Numbered from the stretch's first letter, positions 36,010-45,532 are shown. The stretch: DNA of 64,000 nucleotides from Nitrospirillum iridis (GCF_014205765.1 NZ_JACIIZ010000002.1:248001-312000), one strand, 5' to 3'. Notes: generated by a model not told the origin, from the letters alone. Translations and numbers: made by a program.

Positions 36010-36222
36010 ATGGATTCCGTCGAACAGCGCCTCATCGACCTGGAAACGCGCATCACCCACCATGAGCGCATGGCGGAGGAGCTGTCGCAGGTGGTGGCCG
36101 ACCAAGGCCAGATGATCGACATGCTGACCGCCCGTGTGCGCCGCCTAGTGGCCCGCCTGCAAGAGGCGGAGTCCGGCTGGCGCCCCTCCCCCCAGGATGA
36201 GAAGCCGCCGCCGCACTATTGA
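36010..36222 (+). CDS. slyX: SlyX-family protein
   Basis: 70 residues. A single coiled coil (LIDLETRITHHERMAEELSQ, then VVADQGQMIDMLTARVRRLV) ends in the strongly conserved EKPPPHY tail that defines SlyX. SlyX is a conserved small protein of unknown function, near slyD in E. coli. The ATG at 36010 gives the family length; codons upstream in the same frame are not protein-like. Confidence 0.88.
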   Translation: MDSVEQRLIDLETRITHHERMAEELSQVVADQGQMIDMLTARVRRLVARLQEAESGWRPSPQDEKPPPHY

Positions 36223-36389
36223 GCCGGATTCCTTCTGCCCCTCTTGCTCCTGGCGCGGCGGCGCTGAACCCACAGGGGATGGCTGCCGCCCGATTTCGAC
36301 GTCTTCGTGCCCCCTGGATCCGTGGCAAGCTGGCCATGGCAAGGTGCCGGCACCGCCGGCCACAAAAACGCCGCTGGAGGAACCGTCGC

Positions 36390-37481
36390 ATGACCGCTTG
36401 GCCCGACCGCCGCATCCTCGATCTGTTCGGCATTGATAAGCCCATCCTGCAGGCGCCCATGGCCAATGCCACCACGCCGGCCATGGCGATGGCGGTCAGC
36501 GAGGCGGGGGGGCTGGGCTCCCTGCCAGCGGCCCAGTACACGCTGGACGGGCTGAGGGCGGCGGTGGCGGAGGTGCGGCGCGGCACCAAGCGGCCCTACA
36601 ACATCAACTTCTTCTGCCATACGCCGCCGGTGCCCGATCCCGCCCGCCTCATGGCCTGGCGCGCCCGCCTGGCGCCCTACTATGTGGAGTTGGGCTTGGA
36701 TCCGGAGGCAACGCCGCCGGCCGGCGGACGCACACCCTTCGACGCCGACTTCTGCACCCTGGTGGAGGAGGTGAAGCCGCCGGTCGTCAGTTTCCACTTC
36801 GGTTTGCCGGGCAAGCTGCTGCTGGACCGGGTGAAGGCCAGCGGCGCCAAGGTCATCGCCTCGGCCACCACGGTGGCGGAGGCCCGCTGGCTGGAGCACC
36901 ACGGCGTCGATGCCGTCATCGCCATGGGTCTGGAGGCCGGCGGCCACCGCGGTAACTTCCTATCCGACGACATGGCGACGCAGGTGGGCACCTTCGCCTT
37001 GGTGCCGCAGGTCGCGGACGCGGTGACCGTTCCGGTCATCGCCGCTGGCGGCATCGCCGACGCCCGGGGCATCGTCGCGGCCATGATGCTGGGCGCATCG
37101 GCGGTGCAGATCGGCACGGCCTATCTGTTCAGTCCGGAGGCGAAAATCCCCGAAGTGCACCGCCAGGCGCTGGAAAGCGCCACGGATGATGGCACGGCCC
37201 TGACCAACCTGTTCACCGGCCGGCCGGCGCGCGGTTTCGTCAACCGCCTGATGCGGGAGGTTGGCCCCTTGTCCACCGACCCCACCGCCTTCCCCACCGC
37301 CGGGGGCGCCCTGGCGCCCCTGCGCGCCAAGGCGGAAGCGGCGGGGTCTGGTGACTTCACCAACCAGTGGGCGGGCCAGGCGGCGCGGCTGTCCCGGTCC
37401 CTGCCCGCCGGCGAACTCACGGCGGTGCTGGCCCAGGAGGCGCTGGCGCTGCTCACCGGCCACCGGGTCATCGACAGGTGA
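36390..37481 (+). CDS. Nitronate monooxygenase family FMN protein
   Basis: 363 residues, a TIM-barrel flavoprotein of the NMO/2-nitropropane dioxygenase family. Landmarks are KPILQAPMANATTPAMAMAV, SFHFGLPG, VIASATTVAEARW, GLEAGGHRG (FMN phosphate loop) and PVIAAGGIADARGI followed by LGASAVQIGTAYL. Members oxidise alkyl nitronates such as propionate 3-nitronate, a plant toxin, with O2. CTGGAGGAACC precedes the ATG. The last 14 bases overlap the convergent hypothetical gene at 37468. Confidence 0.9.
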   Translation: MTAWPDRRILDLFGIDKPILQAPMANATTPAMAMAVSEAGGLGSLPAAQYTLDGLRAAVAEVRRGTKRPYNINFFCHTPPVPDPARLMAWRARLAPYYVELGLDPEATPPAGGRTPFDADFCTLVEEVKPPVVSFHFGLPGKLLLDRVKASGAKVIASATTVAEARWLEHHGVDAVIAMGLEAGGHRGNFLSDDMATQVGTFALVPQVADAVTVPVIAAGGIADARGIVAAMMLGASAVQIGTAYLFSPEAKIPEVHRQALESATDDGTALTNLFTGRPARGFVNRLMREVGPLSTDPTAFPTAGGALAPLRAKAEAAGSGDFTNQWAGQAARLSRSLPAGELTAVLAQEALALLTGHRVIDR

Positions 37482-37920
37482 GCGTGTGGTCCTTGGTGAG
37501 CTTGCAGGGATGCAGCAGGCTGCCCAGATAGCGCTGGTCAAGCGTCGTGCCGGTATTCATTTCCGGTAGGCGCAGGTACATGTCCTCTTTGTCGGGATTG
37601 TAATAGGTCTCCATATTGTTGAAGCGCCACTTTTCCGCTTCATCGCGCAGGAAACGCTCCTGTTCCAGCGCATCGGGCAGAACGAAGCGCGGCGCCTCGA
37701 CGATGAACTCGGACATGGCCGGTTCGGACGGCCGCGTTCCCGTGGCCGGTGACGGCGATGGGGAGCGCAAAGGCGTCACCGGGGTCAGGGTGATGGCCGA
37801 TGGCGGTGACGGTGGATCCGGCGGTGCCTGTCCCAGGGCCGGCCCCGCCGCCATCAGCGTCGCGACACCCAGGAGATACCGCCATCGCGCCCGCCCCATG
37901 CCCAACCCCGTTCGCCGCAT
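37468..37920 (-). CDS. Exported hypothetical protein
   Basis: 150 residues with a signal peptide (YLLGVATLMAAGPALGQA), a 40-residue Pro/Ser/Thr-rich disordered stretch, and a C-terminal region containing EAPRFVLPDALEQERFLRDE, ETYYNPDKEDMYLRLP and a final pair of Cys (HPCKLTKDHTLTC). No family is recognised. An internal start (MGRARWRY) seven codons downstream is possible. The 3' end overlaps the nitronate monooxygenase gene by 14 bases in tail-to-tail orientation. Confidence 0.7.
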   Translation of the reverse strand: MRRTGLGMGRARWRYLLGVATLMAAGPALGQAPPDPPSPPSAITLTPVTPLRSPSPSPATGTRPSEPAMSEFIVEAPRFVLPDALEQERFLRDEAEKWRFNNMETYYNPDKEDMYLRLPEMNTGTTLDQRYLGSLLHPCKLTKDHTLTCR

Positions 37921-37984
37921 ATCCTTATGTCAGTGAACCATGCGCCCCGGCGCGATACAACCGATAGACAGATGGCAGAAGAAA

Positions 37985-38013
37985 ACGCGCGCCGAACGGG
38001 TGCCGGCGCGCGT
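37985..38013 (-). terminator. Rho-independent terminator of the TonB receptor gene
   Basis: A 10-bp GC stem (37985-37994 with 38004-38013) with 9-base loop; on the minus strand it is followed by TTTTCTTC. It lies about 110 bases after the receptor stop at 38122. Confidence 0.75.
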
Positions 38014-38121
38014 CTGGGAAGTTGGGCACAAATGAAGGTCTCATGAGGCTACGGGGGAAAAACCGTGGCGCCGCCTCACCCGCGCCACGGCTGTTCAAAA
38101 AGGGTCAAGACGGATGCGCGA

Positions 38122-41034
38122 TCAGTATTTGAACGAGAAGCCCGCCTCATAGATGCGGCCGGTGCAGTTGTAGTAGTTTAGCCGGTTGACGGTGCCGACA
38201 TATTGGTCGTTGCACTCGTTCGTCAGGTTGATGGCATTGAACATGAAGGTCAGGCGTTCGTCGACGGCGTAGGAGGAGGCGAAGTCGACGTTCATCGTGG
38301 AGTTCGTGCCTTCCACGTCGTTACCGTTGCGGCCCGGCACCTGGGTCAGATAGCCACTGCGGTAAGCCGCCGAGATGCGGGCGCTGAACACCTTGTCATC
38401 ATAATACAGGGTGCCGTTGTAGGCGTTCTTGGACAGGCCCACCAGATCGGCCAGCGTGGTGGTGGTCGACGTCGCCGACAACAGATAGTTGATGCGCGAT
38501 TCCACGTAGGTGTAGTTCAGCAGGATGCCGAAATTGCTCCAGTAATCCGGCAGGAAGCTGAACGGCTGCTGGAAGTTCACTTCCAGGCCCTTGAGGTCAC
38601 CACCCTTGGTGTTGACGGGGGTGCTGAAGGTGAAGACCTCGTTGCCGGTCAGACCGGTGCCGTTGAGCAGGCTGAGCGGCAGGCCGGAACTGTTGTAGAC
38701 CTTGTTCTCGCTCAGGGTCTGCACATAGCTGTTGATGTCCTTGTAGAACAAGCCAAGGGAGATCAGGGCGCCCGGCTGGTAGTAGTATTCGAAGGACACG
38801 TCCGCGGTGTTGGCACGGATGGGCTTCAGATAGGGGTTGCCGGAGGTGACTGTCCGGTTGGTTCCGGCGACGTTGACGCTGCCACCCGGGTTCAGGCCGC
38901 TCAAATCGTTGCGCACCATCACCTTGGCCAGGCCGACACGCACCAGGAAATCGTCGGTGACATCGCCGACCAGGTTCAGGGACGGCAACACGTCATGATA
39001 GTCGGTGCCGACCGTCACCCAGGTGGGCGTGCTGCCCACCGCCTGGTAACCGGACGAACTCTGGTCGGTGGTGACGAAGCGCACGCCGACGTCGCCGCGG
39101 ATGGGCAGGCCAAGCCGATCGGTCTTGAACGTGGCCTGGGTATAGGCGCCGTAGTCCTTTTCCTCCACCGCGTAGTTGCTGCCCAGCGAGCCGGTACCCG
39201 TCTGGCTGACGGCGAAGGTGCCGGTCTTGCTGTAGATGTTCAGCGCGTTGGCGAAGGCGTCGATGTCGGCCACCAGCCAGTTGCTGGGCGTGCCCGCCGG
39301 GGCGAAGCCGGCCACGCCGCCGCCAAGCTTGGTCAGGCTGGCCAGCGTCACACCCGACGGCAGGGTCGGCACGGCGATTTCCGAGGCGCGGGTCTTGTTG
39401 TAGGTGGAGAAGCCGAAATCCTTGAACTGGAAGCCGGCCTTCAGCGTGATCTCGTTGGTGAGATCATATTCGAAGTCCAAATCGCCATTGCCGTAGGTGT
39501 TTTGCGTGCCGTTGGGACGCAGGCGGATGTTGGATAGGCCGTTCACCAGGCTCCAGTTCGCCGGATTGGTGACATCGAAACCATAGGACAGGACCGGCAG
39601 GCGGCTGTTGGCGCGGTAGTCGTAGGAATAGCCGTTGCTGCCCGTACGGTCCAAGGTGATGGTGGTCTGGACCGGGTTGTTGAAGGCGGAGACGGAATAG
39701 CCGCCCAGCGCGTTCATGCGGAAGTTGGGGGAGAATTTGTGCTTGATGTTCAGCGTTTCCTGGCCGAACTGGGTGCTGAGCACGTCGTAGCGCGCTTCCG
39801 AGCGGATACCGACATTGTTGAAGGTGCCGGCCACCAAGTTGCCATTCGAATCCAGCGTGCCGGAGGTGATCTGCATGACCGGCTTGCCGGTGACGATGCT
39901 GCCCACCGTGGTGCGCGACTGGCTGAAGCTGATGGCCTCCAGATCGTTCTGGGTGCGGGTGCCCCACAGGTCGGAGAACACGCCGTCCAGGCTGATCTCG
40001 GTGTCCTCATCCGGCTTGTACTGCAGGGAGGTCACCAGGCCGGCGCGGCTCTGGTTGTACTCATAGACACTGTAGCGCGGGATGCGCGGCATGTAGACGT
40101 TGGCGCCATTCACAGCCGACAGGGAGGATGGCGCGGTGACGCCGCCGTTATAGGAACCGGAGGCGTTGGAGGCGTTGGAGGCCCAGCGCGTGGTTTCCGA
40201 ACTCAGCTGCTGGGTGTCGCGCTTGGAATAGGACAGGCCCACCAGCAGGCCCAGCTTGCCGTCGGCGAAGGTGTCGCTGACCAGGAGGGCGCCGTTGGGC
40301 TGCTTGCTCTTGTTCTGGTCGTTGTAGGTGACCTTCGAATTGATGGCCAGCTTGAAGCCGCCGAAATCCAGCGGATGGGGGGTGGACAGGTCCACGCCGG
40401 CGCCCAGCGAGCCTTCCTCCTGATCCGCCGACTGCGTCTTGTGGACGGTCAAGTTGCTGAACAGGTCGGAACCGAAGACGTTGAAGTCGAAGGCGCGGGA
40501 GCGGTTGTTGCCGCCCTGGGCGTCGGAGCTGCCGGTGGTGGCGATGGCGTCCATGCCGTTGATGCGCACCCGGGTGAAGGCCGGGCCCAGGCCGCGCACG
40601 GAGATCTGGCGCCCCTCACCGGCGTCGCGGGTGATGGCGATGCCGGGGATACGCTGCAATGACTCCGCCAGATTCTTGTCGGGGAACTTGGCGATGTCTT
40701 CCGCGATGATGCTGTCGACCACGCCGGAGCTTTCGCGCTTCGCCTGCAGGGCCACGTTCAGGCTGCGGCGGAAGCCGGTGACCACGATCTCGTCCAGCGC
40801 GTCGCTGCCCGGTGCGGCGACCCCTTGCGCCGCCGCCGGCGCCGCCTGGGCCTGTTCCGCCGGTGCCGTCACCTGATCGGCGGCTGCGGCCACCTGGGGC
40901 GCGGCCTGGTCGGCGGTTTGGGCCGCCCGGGCTTCCCCGGCGGCTCCCCCGGCGCTCAAAGCCAGCAGCAGCGCCGCCCAGGACACGCGGGTGGACAGTT
41001 TGTGGCGCCGCGCCCGGCTCATGGTCTTGAGCAT
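38122..41034 (-). CDS. TonB-dependent outer-membrane receptor (probable pectin oligomer importer)
   Basis: 970 residues from ATG 41034, preceded by GGAGGAATTC. A signal peptide (WAALLLALSAGGAAGEARA) is followed by an Ala/Gln-rich linker, then the TonB box-like DEIVVTGFR, a plug domain (about 110-240: KFPDKNLAESLQRIPGIAI, GEGRQISVRGLGPAFTRVRI) and a 22-strand barrel ending in the C-terminal aromatic FSFKY. It belongs to the carbohydrate-type TonB receptor group (long form with GxxxP plug insertion) used by Caulobacter- and Xanthomonas-like bacteria for plant glycans. Two copies of the uronate operator lie in its upstream region, so the substrate is probably oligogalacturonate; this is inference. 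Confidence 0.9.
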   Translation of the reverse strand: MLKTMSRARRHKLSTRVSWAALLLALSAGGAAGEARAAQTADQAAPQVAAAADQVTAPAEQAQAAPAAAQGVAAPGSDALDEIVVTGFRRSLNVALQAKRESSGVVDSIIAEDIAKFPDKNLAESLQRIPGIAITRDAGEGRQISVRGLGPAFTRVRINGMDAIATTGSSDAQGGNNRSRAFDFNVFGSDLFSNLTVHKTQSADQEEGSLGAGVDLSTPHPLDFGGFKLAINSKVTYNDQNKSKQPNGALLVSDTFADGKLGLLVGLSYSKRDTQQLSSETTRWASNASNASGSYNGGVTAPSSLSAVNGANVYMPRIPRYSVYEYNQSRAGLVTSLQYKPDEDTEISLDGVFSDLWGTRTQNDLEAISFSQSRTTVGSIVTGKPVMQITSGTLDSNGNLVAGTFNNVGIRSEARYDVLSTQFGQETLNIKHKFSPNFRMNALGGYSVSAFNNPVQTTITLDRTGSNGYSYDYRANSRLPVLSYGFDVTNPANWSLVNGLSNIRLRPNGTQNTYGNGDLDFEYDLTNEITLKAGFQFKDFGFSTYNKTRASEIAVPTLPSGVTLASLTKLGGGVAGFAPAGTPSNWLVADIDAFANALNIYSKTGTFAVSQTGTGSLGSNYAVEEKDYGAYTQATFKTDRLGLPIRGDVGVRFVTTDQSSSGYQAVGSTPTWVTVGTDYHDVLPSLNLVGDVTDDFLVRVGLAKVMVRNDLSGLNPGGSVNVAGTNRTVTSGNPYLKPIRANTADVSFEYYYQPGALISLGLFYKDINSYVQTLSENKVYNSSGLPLSLLNGTGLTGNEVFTFSTPVNTKGGDLKGLEVNFQQPFSFLPDYWSNFGILLNYTYVESRINYLLSATSTTTTLADLVGLSKNAYNGTLYYDDKVFSARISAAYRSGYLTQVPGRNGNDVEGTNSTMNVDFASSYAVDERLTFMFNAINLTNECNDQYVGTVNRLNYYNCTGRIYEAGFSFKY

Positions 41035-41193
41035 TTGACGAATTCCTCCATAGCCTTGTTGTTTTGCTTTGCCGGCAAGCGCCGCGCCCGGAAACGCTGG
41101 CCGGTTCCCCCCGGCCAAAGTGTTCCCAGAAAAACCAGACGTTGTCGCCTGGTGCGGCACCCGTCCGACCTCCCCGTCCGTCCGGCCCATTAT

Positions 41194-41207
41194 TGGGACC
41201 GGTGTCA
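41194..41207. promoter_or_regulatory. LacI-type operator, site A (TonB receptor promoter)
   Basis: TGGGACCGGTGTCA followed by ATTTT. Core ACCGGT with right half GTCAATT matches the island consensus. It lies 160 bases before the receptor start. Confidence 0.7.
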
Positions 41208-41452
41208 ATTTTAATCCGCCCCTTAAGCCCGGCGTGCCGCCGACGCCACGGGGCGGCGCTCAAGCGTCATCAGCGCCGCGTGCGCGGTCGTTGGCTCGCC
41301 TGATATCCAAGTCGTTCATTCAGAAAAATTGATCGGGCGTGGCAGCCACCCTTGGCGCCGCAGCCCATGCCTTTGTGTGATGGCATCCCACACCCCTCCC
41401 GTATCGTCGGCATCTTTGGGCCCGTTTCGAGCCATCGCCGTTGCCGCTAAAA

Positions 41453-41466
41453 TGACACCGGTTACC
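41453..41466. promoter_or_regulatory. LacI-type operator, site B
   Basis: On the minus strand GGTAACCGGTGTCA then TTTT, identical over 14 bases to the proximal copy at 57748-57761. It lies 419 bases upstream of the receptor start and 100 bases past the carboxylesterase stop; could serve as an auxiliary operator for looping. Confidence 0.65.
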
Positions 41467-41564
41467 GGCCGATGCAAGCACCAAGAGTTGTTTATCGCGA
41501 CATCTTGTCCCCGCCCCCGTGCCATCAGGAGAAACGTGCGGTATTTCAGGGGCTTGAGTGTCAA

Positions 41565-43223
41565 TCAGGTGCCCTGCTGGGTGAAGGGGACACGGGCGAA
41601 AAGCCGGCGCTCGGCCCCACGCGGGTCCTGTTCCAGGCGCGAGTCCAGGTCGAACACCATGGTTTCGCGTCCCGCGAGCGTATAGGGCGTCCAGCGCGGG
41701 GTGCCGGCGGCGTTGGGATCGCCGGTGCGGGCGAAGGCGATGAAAGCGGTGCTCATCCGCTCCGCCATGCGCCGCGCCCCGGCCCCGTCAGTGGACAGGG
41801 CGTCGGGCACGCCGGTGTTGTCGAACACCAGGGGGATATCCAGCGTATGCGGCGCCCGCCACTTGCCACTGTCCTTGGGCGTTCCCCAATTCAGCTGGTA
41901 TGCATAGGTGGGCGCCGCCCCCGTCTGCGCCGCCCGCAATTCAGCCTCGATCACGGCGGCACGCCAGGAGCGGCCGGCCGTGGTGGCGGCGAAGAAGACC
42001 TCGCTTGGGCTGTAATCGGGGTAAAGGCGGCGGTATTCGGTCACCACCAGGTCCGGGTTGATGTCCACCCGCATATGCTTGGTCAGCAAGGCCGGCACTT
42101 GCTCCCAGGTCAGGCTGAATGTGGCGGGATCGCTGCCGCCGATCAGCAAGCGGGTCTCATCATGTGTGTTGCCGATGATCATGGGAATGCCGGCCGACTG
42201 CGCCGGGGCGTCGGGATAGAAGGGATGACGGACCAACACCTGGTCATCAAGGACCGGCCCCCAATAAAGCCCGCCCATGCCTTGGCCCCCGACTCCGGCG
42301 ATGGGATCGGCCGTGTTCAGCGCCGACAACAGCTTGTCCATCGGCACGGTGGCCACCTCCCCCGCCCGCTCCGGCGTCAGGCCCAAGGCCGCCAGATAGG
42401 CGGTGGCGCGCGCCGTGGCGTTCAGAGGCCCCGAGGCCGTCACCTGCTGGCCGCTCATGGTCGCGGCCCGATGGAACAGGCCCTGGGCCGCCGGCGTCGC
42501 CATCAACGTGGCGATCTTGGCGCCGCCGCCGGACTGGCCGAACAGCATGACCCGGCCAGGATCGCCGCCAAAGGCGGCGATATTGTCGCGCACCCAGCGC
42601 AGCGCCAGCACCAGGTCAAGGATGCCGGCATTGCCCGACCGGGCGTAGGCGGGGCCGGCCAGGCGGCCCAGATAGAGATGGCCGAAGGCGTTCAGGCGGT
42701 GGTTCAGGGTCACCACCACCACGTCGCCCCGCTGCGCCAACCGCGTGCCGTCATACAGCGGGTCGCCGCCCGAACCGTGGGAATAGGCGCCGCCGTGGAT
42801 GTAGACCATGACCGGCCGGTCGCCCCCGGCCCTGGCCTCTGGCGTCCAGACGTTCAGGAACAGGCAATCCTCCGACAAGGGCTCGGTGAAACGGGTCTGG
42901 GGACAGGCGGCGCCATAGGTCAACGCGTCCTTGATATCGGTCCACGCGGCCGGCGGCTGTGGCGGCTGGAAGCGGCGGGGGCCGGTGTCGGCGCCATAGC
43001 GGATGCCCTTGAAGACATGGATGCCGTCCTGGTGGGCACCCCGCACCCGGCCGTGGCGGGTGGTGACCACGGGGGCGGCGGCGGCCTGGGCCCGCGGGGA
43101 CAGCGCCAGCGCGGCGGCCGCGCCCCCGCCCAGCGCCAGGACCTGTCGACGATTGGCGTCTCCCCAAAGTGATGACAAGGAGACGCGACTTTCCGCTTGG
43201 CGGAACGGTCGGAGCGGGTCCAT
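41565..43223 (-). CDS. Exported type-B carboxylesterase
   Basis: 552 residues starting after GGGAGGAAAC. NRRQVLALGGGAAAALALSP looks like a Tat-type signal. The carboxylesterase family features are all present: HGRVRGAHQDGIHVFKGIRYG, EDCLFLNVWTPE, the oxyanion HGGAY, nucleophile elbow FGQSGGGAK and the catalytic His in a late HTLDIPLVF segment. The gene is divergent from a second esterase with operator C between the two starts and opens the pectin island. A role in removing acetyl, methyl or feruloyl esters from pectin is likely but not shown by sequence. Confidence 0.87.
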   Translation of the reverse strand: MDPLRPFRQAESRVSLSSLWGDANRRQVLALGGGAAAALALSPRAQAAAAPVVTTRHGRVRGAHQDGIHVFKGIRYGADTGPRRFQPPQPPAAWTDIKDALTYGAACPQTRFTEPLSEDCLFLNVWTPEARAGGDRPVMVYIHGGAYSHGSGGDPLYDGTRLAQRGDVVVVTLNHRLNAFGHLYLGRLAGPAYARSGNAGILDLVLALRWVRDNIAAFGGDPGRVMLFGQSGGGAKIATLMATPAAQGLFHRAATMSGQQVTASGPLNATARATAYLAALGLTPERAGEVATVPMDKLLSALNTADPIAGVGGQGMGGLYWGPVLDDQVLVRHPFYPDAPAQSAGIPMIIGNTHDETRLLIGGSDPATFSLTWEQVPALLTKHMRVDINPDLVVTEYRRLYPDYSPSEVFFAATTAGRSWRAAVIEAELRAAQTGAAPTYAYQLNWGTPKDSGKWRAPHTLDIPLVFDNTGVPDALSTDGAGARRMAERMSTAFIAFARTGDPNAAGTPRWTPYTLAGRETMVFDLDSRLEQDPRGAERRLFARVPFTQQGT

Positions 43224-43275
43224 GTTTCCTCCCAATTACTTTTATGGCCGACGCTCAAGAACAGGGAGGCTCGCC

Positions 43276-44292
43276 ATGGACCATACCCGTCTCGACCTCG
43301 GGTCGATATATGACACCGGTTTCCGTTCTTTTGTGAAGAGGGCATTTTCCGCCTGCGTCCTGGTGACGGGACTGTTGGCGGCGACCGGCAATGCCGGGGC
43401 GGACGACCTGCCCCCGCCCTTTCCCATCTGGCCGGCGGGCACGGGCCCGGGGTCGGAAGGCGTGGCCATGACGGAAACGGTGGTGGAGCGCAGCGCCGAC
43501 ACCACCGTCCTGCGCGACCGCTACACCCTCGGCATCACCCGCCCCCACCTGTCGCTCTACCGCCCGGCCCACCCCAACGGCACCGCCCTGCTGGTCATGC
43601 CCGGCGGCGGCTATCGCTGGGTGGTGGTGGACAAGGAGGGGGACGAGATCGGCCGTCGACTGAGCGCCGCCGGCATCACCGTCTTCGTGCTGGCCTACCG
43701 CCTGCCGGGTGAGGGCCACGCCCATGGCGCCGACGTCCCCCTGCAGGATGCGCAGCGCGCCCTGCGCCTGATCCGGGCCCGCGCGGCGGAGTGGGGCGTC
43801 GACCCGCACAAGGTGGGCGCCCTGGGCTTTTCGGCCGGCGGCCATGTCGCCGGCAGCCTGGGCACCCGCTACGATGCGTCGGTGTACGCCCCCCAGGACG
43901 CGGTGGACCAGCAAAGCGCCCGGCCCGACTTCCTGGCCCTGATCTACCCCGTGGCCAGCATGGACCCGGCCATCGCCCATAAGGGCTCACGCACGCAATT
44001 GCTGGGCGAGGCGCCGACACCGGCCCAGGATGCGGCCTATTCCACCGACCGGACGGTGACGGCCCGGACCCCACCCACCTTCCTGGTGCATGCCGACGAT
44101 GATCCGTCCGTGCCGGTGGAGAACAGCCTGCGCTTCTATTCAGCCTTGCGCGCCGCCCGGGTGCCGGCGGAAATGCACCTCTTTCAGAAAGGGGGACACG
44201 GCTTCGGCATTCGCGGCGCCACGGGGCTGCCGGCCGCGGCATGGCCGGACCTTTACATCGCCTGGGTGCGTGGCCTAGGGATGATGCCGTGA
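43276..44292 (+). CDS. Exported alpha/beta hydrolase, acetylesterase-like
   Basis: 338 residues. LLVMPGGGYRWVVVDKEGDE is the oxyanion region, LGFSAGGHVAG the nucleophile elbow, HADDDPSVPVENS the catalytic Asp region and KGGHGFG the catalytic His: the BD-FAE/acetyl-xylan esterase-like group found in plant-polysaccharide loci. The ATG at 43276 follows GGGAGG at ideal spacing, giving a 42-residue signal region. A GTG at 43333 would start the signal peptide proper (VKRAFSACVLVTGLLAA) and would leave operator C untranslated. Deacetylation of pectin fragments is the probable role. Confidence 0.84.
   Translation: MDHTRLDLGSIYDTGFRSFVKRAFSACVLVTGLLAATGNAGADDLPPPFPIWPAGTGPGSEGVAMTETVVERSADTTVLRDRYTLGITRPHLSLYRPAHPNGTALLVMPGGGYRWVVVDKEGDEIGRRLSAAGITVFVLAYRLPGEGHAHGADVPLQDAQRALRLIRARAAEWGVDPHKVGALGFSAGGHVAGSLGTRYDASVYAPQDAVDQQSARPDFLALIYPVASMDPAIAHKGSRTQLLGEAPTPAQDAAYSTDRTVTARTPPTFLVHADDDPSVPVENSLRFYSALRAARVPAEMHLFQKGGHGFGIRGATGLPAAAWPDLYIAWVRGLGMMP
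43311..43324. promoter_or_regulatory. LacI-type operator, site C (divergent esterases)
   Basis: TGACACCGGTTTCC, the exact reverse complement of GGAAACCGGTGTCA at site G. It lies 88 bases before the carboxylesterase start and inside the first codons of the divergent esterase if that starts at 43276. Confidence 0.7.
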
Positions 44293-44324
44293 TGGTCTTA
44301 CCGTGCCGGAAAGGCCGCCTTTAT

Positions 44325-44338
44325 TGTCACCGGTGTCA
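44325..44338. promoter_or_regulatory. LacI-type operator, site D (kdgK promoter)
   Basis: TGTCACCGGTGTCA, then ATTGG; the most symmetrical copy in the island. It lies in the 200-base gap between the esterase stop and the KDG kinase start. Confidence 0.75.
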
Positions 44339-44492
44339 ATTGGTCATTGATCCGGTCCGGTCCCGCTGGCAGGATAAGAACCCAAAGCCTGCCTGTCAGA
44401 CGGGCGCGGGAGGACGCGGGGGACGGCCATGACCGCCCACGACAGCGACCAGGATTGGCCAGGATTGGATGAATGAGATGGGTGGGCCTGTG

Positions 44493-45509
44493 ATGCGCGG
44501 TCATGTCGTGGTGTTCGGGGAACTGCTCCTGCGCCTGGCCGCCCCCGGTCATGAGCTGCTGCTGCAAAGTCCCGGCCTGACGGCCCTGTTCGGTGGGGCG
44601 GAGGCCAATGTCGGCGTCGGCCTGGCATCGTTCGGCCATACCGTCCGCGCCGTCAGCACCCTGCCCGACAACGCCATCGGCCGCGCCTGCGCCGGCGAGC
44701 TGCGCCGCCACGGCGTGGGCACGGACGGCATCCGCCACACGGATGGCCGCATGGGCCTGTATTTCCTGTCGGCCGGTGCCGTCACCCGGCCGTCGGAGGT
44801 GATCTACGACCGCGCCCGGTCCGCCTTCGCGGAGGCCGATCCGGCGGGCTATGACTGGCAAGCCCTGCTGGCCGGCGCCGACTGGCTGCACATCTGCGGC
44901 ATCACGCCCGCCGTCAGCCCGCAGGCGGAAACGGCGGCCCGCGCCGCCCTGCAGGCCGCCCGCGCCATCGGCCTCAAGGTGTCCTTCGACTGCAACTACC
45001 GGCAGAAGCTGTGGACGGCGCGCGGCGGCAACGCCCCGGCCATCCTGCGCGGCTTCATCGAGCAGTGCGACCTGCTGTTCGCCAATGAGCGCGACGCCGC
45101 CCTGCTGCTGGACCTGGACGTGGACAAGCTGGAGGAGGCGGCGCGCTTCCCCGCCGCCGCCCAGGCCCTGTTCGACACCTGCCCCCGCCTGCAAACCATC
45201 GCCACCACCGTGCGCAGCCACCATGGCGTCGACCATCAGGACCTCTATGGCAGGCTGGCCACCCGGCACAGCCTGCATCAGAGCCGCACGCATGCGCTGG
45301 CCGGCATCGTCGATCGCATCGGCAGCGGCGACGCCTACGCCGCCGGCTTGCTGCATGGCCTGATCCGGGGTTGGGAACCGGACCGCGCCCTGGCCTTCGC
45401 CATCGCCGCCGCCGCCCTGAAGCATTCCATTCCCGGCGACGCCCTGCCCCTGTCCGAGGCCGACATCCTGGCCGCCCAGGACGCCGGTGGGCTGGACGTC
45501 CGTCGCTGA
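44493..45509 (+). CDS. kdgK: 2-keto-3-deoxygluconate kinase (PfkB family)
   Basis: 338 residues from ATG 44493 (GGGTGGG upstream); an ATG at 44469 adds 8 residues. VVVFGELLLRLAAPG at the start and FGGAEANVGVGLASFG are the sugar-binding N-terminus of KdgK-type kinases; DRIGSGDAYAAGLLHGL is the PfkB signature 2 with the catalytic Asp. SFDCNYRQKLW is typical of KDG kinases. It phosphorylates 2-keto-3-deoxygluconate, the product of both the unsaturated (KduI-KduD) and saturated uronate branches, to KDPG. It is followed by the uronate reductase gene 23 bases away in an apparent operon under operator D. Confidence 0.88.
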   Translation: MRGHVVVFGELLLRLAAPGHELLLQSPGLTALFGGAEANVGVGLASFGHTVRAVSTLPDNAIGRACAGELRRHGVGTDGIRHTDGRMGLYFLSAGAVTRPSEVIYDRARSAFAEADPAGYDWQALLAGADWLHICGITPAVSPQAETAARAALQAARAIGLKVSFDCNYRQKLWTARGGNAPAILRGFIEQCDLLFANERDAALLLDLDVDKLEEAARFPAAAQALFDTCPRLQTIATTVRSHHGVDHQDLYGRLATRHSLHQSRTHALAGIVDRIGSGDAYAAGLLHGLIRGWEPDRALAFAIAAAALKHSIPGDALPLSEADILAAQDAGGLDVRR

Positions 45510-45532
45510 TCCCCCTTCGGAGCCCAAGCCTG

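Larger units (their letters stand above)
41035..41564. other. Noncoding region between TonB receptor and carboxylesterase
   Basis: About 530 bases with no supported ORF, upstream of the receptor gene and after the stop of the carboxylesterase gene, both on the minus strand. It carries two copies of the LacI-type operator at 41194 and 41453. Confidence 0.6.

Noticed and set aside
41316-41564. 82-codon minus-strand ORF between carboxylesterase and TonB receptor
   Set aside because: No ribosome site or family; it overlaps operator B and looks like promoter DNA.
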